Assembly (NCBI RefSeq): GCF_035222275.1
Contig: NC_085883.1
Span: 1,302,001 to 1,366,000 of the forward strand
DNA: 64,000 nucleotides
Source: Podospora bellae-mahoneyi
Lineage: Eukaryota; Ascomycota; Sordariomycetes; Sordariales; Podosporaceae
Direction of reading: 5' to 3'
Part shown: piece after piece, positions 61,286 to 64,000 of the stretch
How the letters are laid out: the number at the start of each line of letters is the position of its first letter
Position numbering within the stretch: the stretch's first letter is position 1
Notes under the pieces: generated by a model
Database searches by the model: none
Seen by the model: the letters and a program-made list of their open reading frames with translations, nothing else
Told to the model about the DNA's origin: nothing
Made by a program: the position numbers and the translations under genes

Positions 61286-61682
61286 TGTCACATATAACCC
61301 AACGGCAGGTCGCGCAGTATGTGGGGCGCAGGATGTCCCAGCCAATCATTAGGAAAGTCAGGAGGCAGCCAATCAGGGCTGGCCAGAAGTGCTATGGCGC
61401 CAAGAAGCACGAGCACTCTGCAGGATGCAATGTGCTAGGAGTGATCGGGGCTATAGCAGGGCGAGCACCTCAGGGTCCCAAGGTCTATATATACAGAGGA
61501 ACTGGCTGGTGTAGATAGACAGTTCCGCAGTATACAATTCAACTCTCAATCGTTAGTATCTTAGCTATTGTGATTGAGACAAGCCATTTGTTGTACACTG
61601 TTTAGCCGTACCGAAGCAGGATTGTTCAGAAGTGCCTTTAACTAGTACCCTTTTCAGAGGTTCTAGATAACAGTTCGTCACA
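61286..61682 (+). mobile_element. Gypsy LTR (U3 type D), little mutated
   Basis: It starts TGTCACATATAACCC and ends CAGTTCGTCACA. The U3 has two CCAAT boxes (GCCAATCATT, GCCAATCAGG), and AGGTCTATATATACAGAGG starts the shared half at 61481. The left flank is truncated gypsy gag, the right flank is an unrelated spacer, and no target duplication is seen (TTAAT versus TAACA). It therefore marks a rearranged junction rather than a clean insertion. Confidence 0.82.
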
Positions 61683-64000
61683 TAACATTAATAATTAAAT
61701 ATATTTAAATTTTACAATTTATACATTAATTATATATGTGTTACATAATCGAAATGTTATAAAAATTATTTAAATTTTCATATTTTCTTTCAATATTGAA
61801 TTGGAGCTAACAAAACTTAATTATTGATTTCAAGTTATTCCTTAAGAGTGACCATACATTTCATGACATATTGTTCATGATAAAAATAAAATGAAATTCC
61901 TTAGTATATTGATAATAATAGACATAATATATTTGGAAATACAAAGAAAACCCATTATAATAAACTCTTTTATATTATATATTTCGGTATTATCTAATTC
62001 TATACTATTTAATATGTGGTTTTAGTTTACTTTTAATATACTAATGAACATGATGGATTATGTGAAATTCAATAATTGTAGGCTTTTGTATTAACAAAAA
62101 CTGCGTTGAACTCAAAAATACTTAATTAAAAGGAAGTTTAGAATAAATATTATTTCACAGAGCGGTTTTACCTATTGATTATAAGGCAAAAATTTAGGAA
62201 GAAATACTGTAGTATAATATTAAAGATATAAAGATTAACTTTAAAGAGTATTAAATTATTAAATTCTACTTAAATAAGGAAGGACTAAAATAACCCCAAG
62301 TAGTTATATTAACCTGTTTTACTAAATCAATGAAGACAAAATACATATAGGCTATACGGACTTATAGAGTTATGAAGGTGAATGAACAAGTAAAGAAATA
62401 TTTACCTTTATAAGCACTATCAAGATTTCATTTTTGTTTACTGATAATTTAATTCATTAGTATAATATAAATACTACTTTATCTTAAAACGTATCTATTA
62501 AACTATAATGAATCATAGTGAACTAAACTAGCTCTAAATAGTGCTATCATAAATCTGAAAACGCTGTATATGCAAAATACTATTTATATTATATTAAAAC
62601 CCAATTAAGATAATAAATCACTAAATTAATATTAAAAAAATACGATATTGACATAATACTACTTTTAATGGAATTGTAAAAGGAGCTTCTTACTTACCAT
62701 GATGTTAAATTTTTGTATATTAAATATTATATTATGTTGAAAGTTTTTGTTTTACTATGCCACAAAATGAAAAGATTAATAGAATTAAAAAACTCTACTA
62801 CATTAGTAACTAATAGGTCTATTATTAAAACAAGTAAATATTCAATATTTAAAACACTCTACATTTCTTTTATCCAAATTTAGATCAGGAATTTTAATAC
62901 ACTTCGCCGTGAAACAGAAAATCCAATGAAAATAGAATTTAAAAGAGTTAACAGTAAATTGAAAATATACTTTTCTGAATAAAATGAATATGAAAACTAT
63001 AACATTAAAGTAGTATTAAATTTAGGATAAAAATTTATCACTACTTAAGTATTGAGAATAATGAAAATATTTTATAATCCTAAACTGTTTCACTTTAATC
63101 CCTTTAAAGAAACTGGCTTTATATAGGAACCTAACTAATTAGATCCCTATAAGTAAAGATTAAATAAGTAATAACATTCCTTCAATTTATATTTTAAAAT
63201 ATCAAGGAATCTTCATTATCACTGAAAAAGAGATTATCATGTTTCAAGAATTTTAAAAATGTAATTATTAATAATATAAGTAAACTAGTAAGTCAAAGAC
63301 AGTTCTTCTTAAATCCTTTACAGGAACATAAAATTTAATATTAAGTAATTATTACTATTAACTTAGGTTTATTACTAATAGTAGATTTATATCCCGAAAT
63401 ACTGTTTGGTTAACATATTTAGATTTGGCCTGTAATATAGTGGAAAAACAATTATAATATTACCTCTAAGTGAATATGCCAAAATATTTGATAATCTTAA
63501 TAGTAATCTGGAAATACACATATCAATTAATTAAGTAGTATTTCAAGACTTATCTATGGAAAGAAGGATGAGAGCTTAATTTATCAGGGAGAAATTAATA
63601 GCAATAGTAAGTTATTACCTTTAAGTTTATAATTAAGTAAATGTAAACTAAGGTTATTATAATAGAAAGAATTTGATTCGCGGTAATAGTCATTTAGGTA
63701 TAATATTATATCTTATGACGCAATTACATTTATTAAATAGTATTATCATAGAAAATACAGTAAGGTGTACCATAATGAAAGGTAATAAGAGGTTTTTAAA
63801 GAAAAGTATACAATTTTTAAAGGTATAGAAACTTTTGGAATTAAATGCTTTTTATTTAATATATACAGAGCTTTGCTAATAAATAAAAATAGATAAGCCC
63901 TATTCTAAAAAGACCAAAAAATTCGTTATTTCTTAAAAACCAACCGAATATAATAAATTATTGAGCTAAATTTAATTAAAAGAATAAAGTACCAACATAA
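61683..64000. other. AT-rich tract to the window end
   Basis: No LTR, terminal repeats, gene motif or RNA is visible. Its texture is the TpG/CpA-retaining type. The repeat block therefore continues past the window. Confidence 0.55.

Overview
The window looks like a piece of a filamentous ascomycete (Pezizomycotina) genome of the two-compartment type. A short, ordinary GC-balanced gene segment (about 1-3480) abuts more than 60 kb of extremely AT-rich, gene-free DNA. That block consists of LTR retrotransposons and DNA transposons carrying dense C-to-T and G-to-A changes, the usual trace of repeat-induced point mutation (RIP). I cannot name the species.

Gene end (1-3484). Two divergently transcribed genes can be supported. 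On the minus strand is an RluA-family pseudouridine synthase (catalytic motif RLD, Pus9/Rib2-like). On the plus strand is a small hotdog-fold acyl-CoA thioesterase with one 59-bp intron. The thioesterase stop codon lies 120 bp from the first LTR.

Repeat block (3485-64000). Two families explain most of it. (1) One Ty3/gypsy chromovirus-type family: gag with a decayed CCHC knuckle, RT, RNase H, integrase with a GPY/F module and a chromodomain-like tail. Its LTRs start TGTCAC, end TCATA, and make 5-bp target duplications. Fourteen LTRs or LTR parts are recognisable. Their TATA-to-end half is shared, but at least six unrelated U3 sequences sit upstream of the TATA box. (2) A Fot1/pogo-like Tc1/mariner family: psq-type HTH, DDE core, C-terminal CCHC knuckle, TA target duplication, and subterminal 17-bp repeats. 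There are four copies: 3938-6160, 20810-22596 (inside a gypsy element), 51077-54897, and 52644-54556 nested inside the third.

Layout: solo LTR 3485-3861; pogo copy 3938-6160 split by a solo LTR (4220-4595); half-element 7926-11977 (minus) joined head to head with half-element 11978-15571 (plus); complete element 16605-25168 (minus) with a pogo insertion; element 26106-32813 (plus); half-element 37202-39057 (plus) joined to half-element 39066-42834 (minus); older element about 45030-51027 (minus); nested pogo pair 51077-54897; solo LTR broken by a minus element 55469-61285; lone LTR 61286-61682. The intervening tracts are AT-rich but keep TpG and CpA and hold no recognisable gene.

Most notable. 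(a) The four half-elements fit together as two former whole elements split by one inversion of about 27 kb (breakpoints about 11,980 and 39,060). (b) The gypsy elements carry a 3' extension with up to two tRNA-like sequences antisense to gag-pol, plus a conserved ORF-like patch. (c) U3 is exchanged modularly, exactly at the TATA box. (d) The pogo copies have independently expanded, internally homogenised 17-bp terminal arrays. Apart from the two genes at the left end, all coding traces are pseudogenes.
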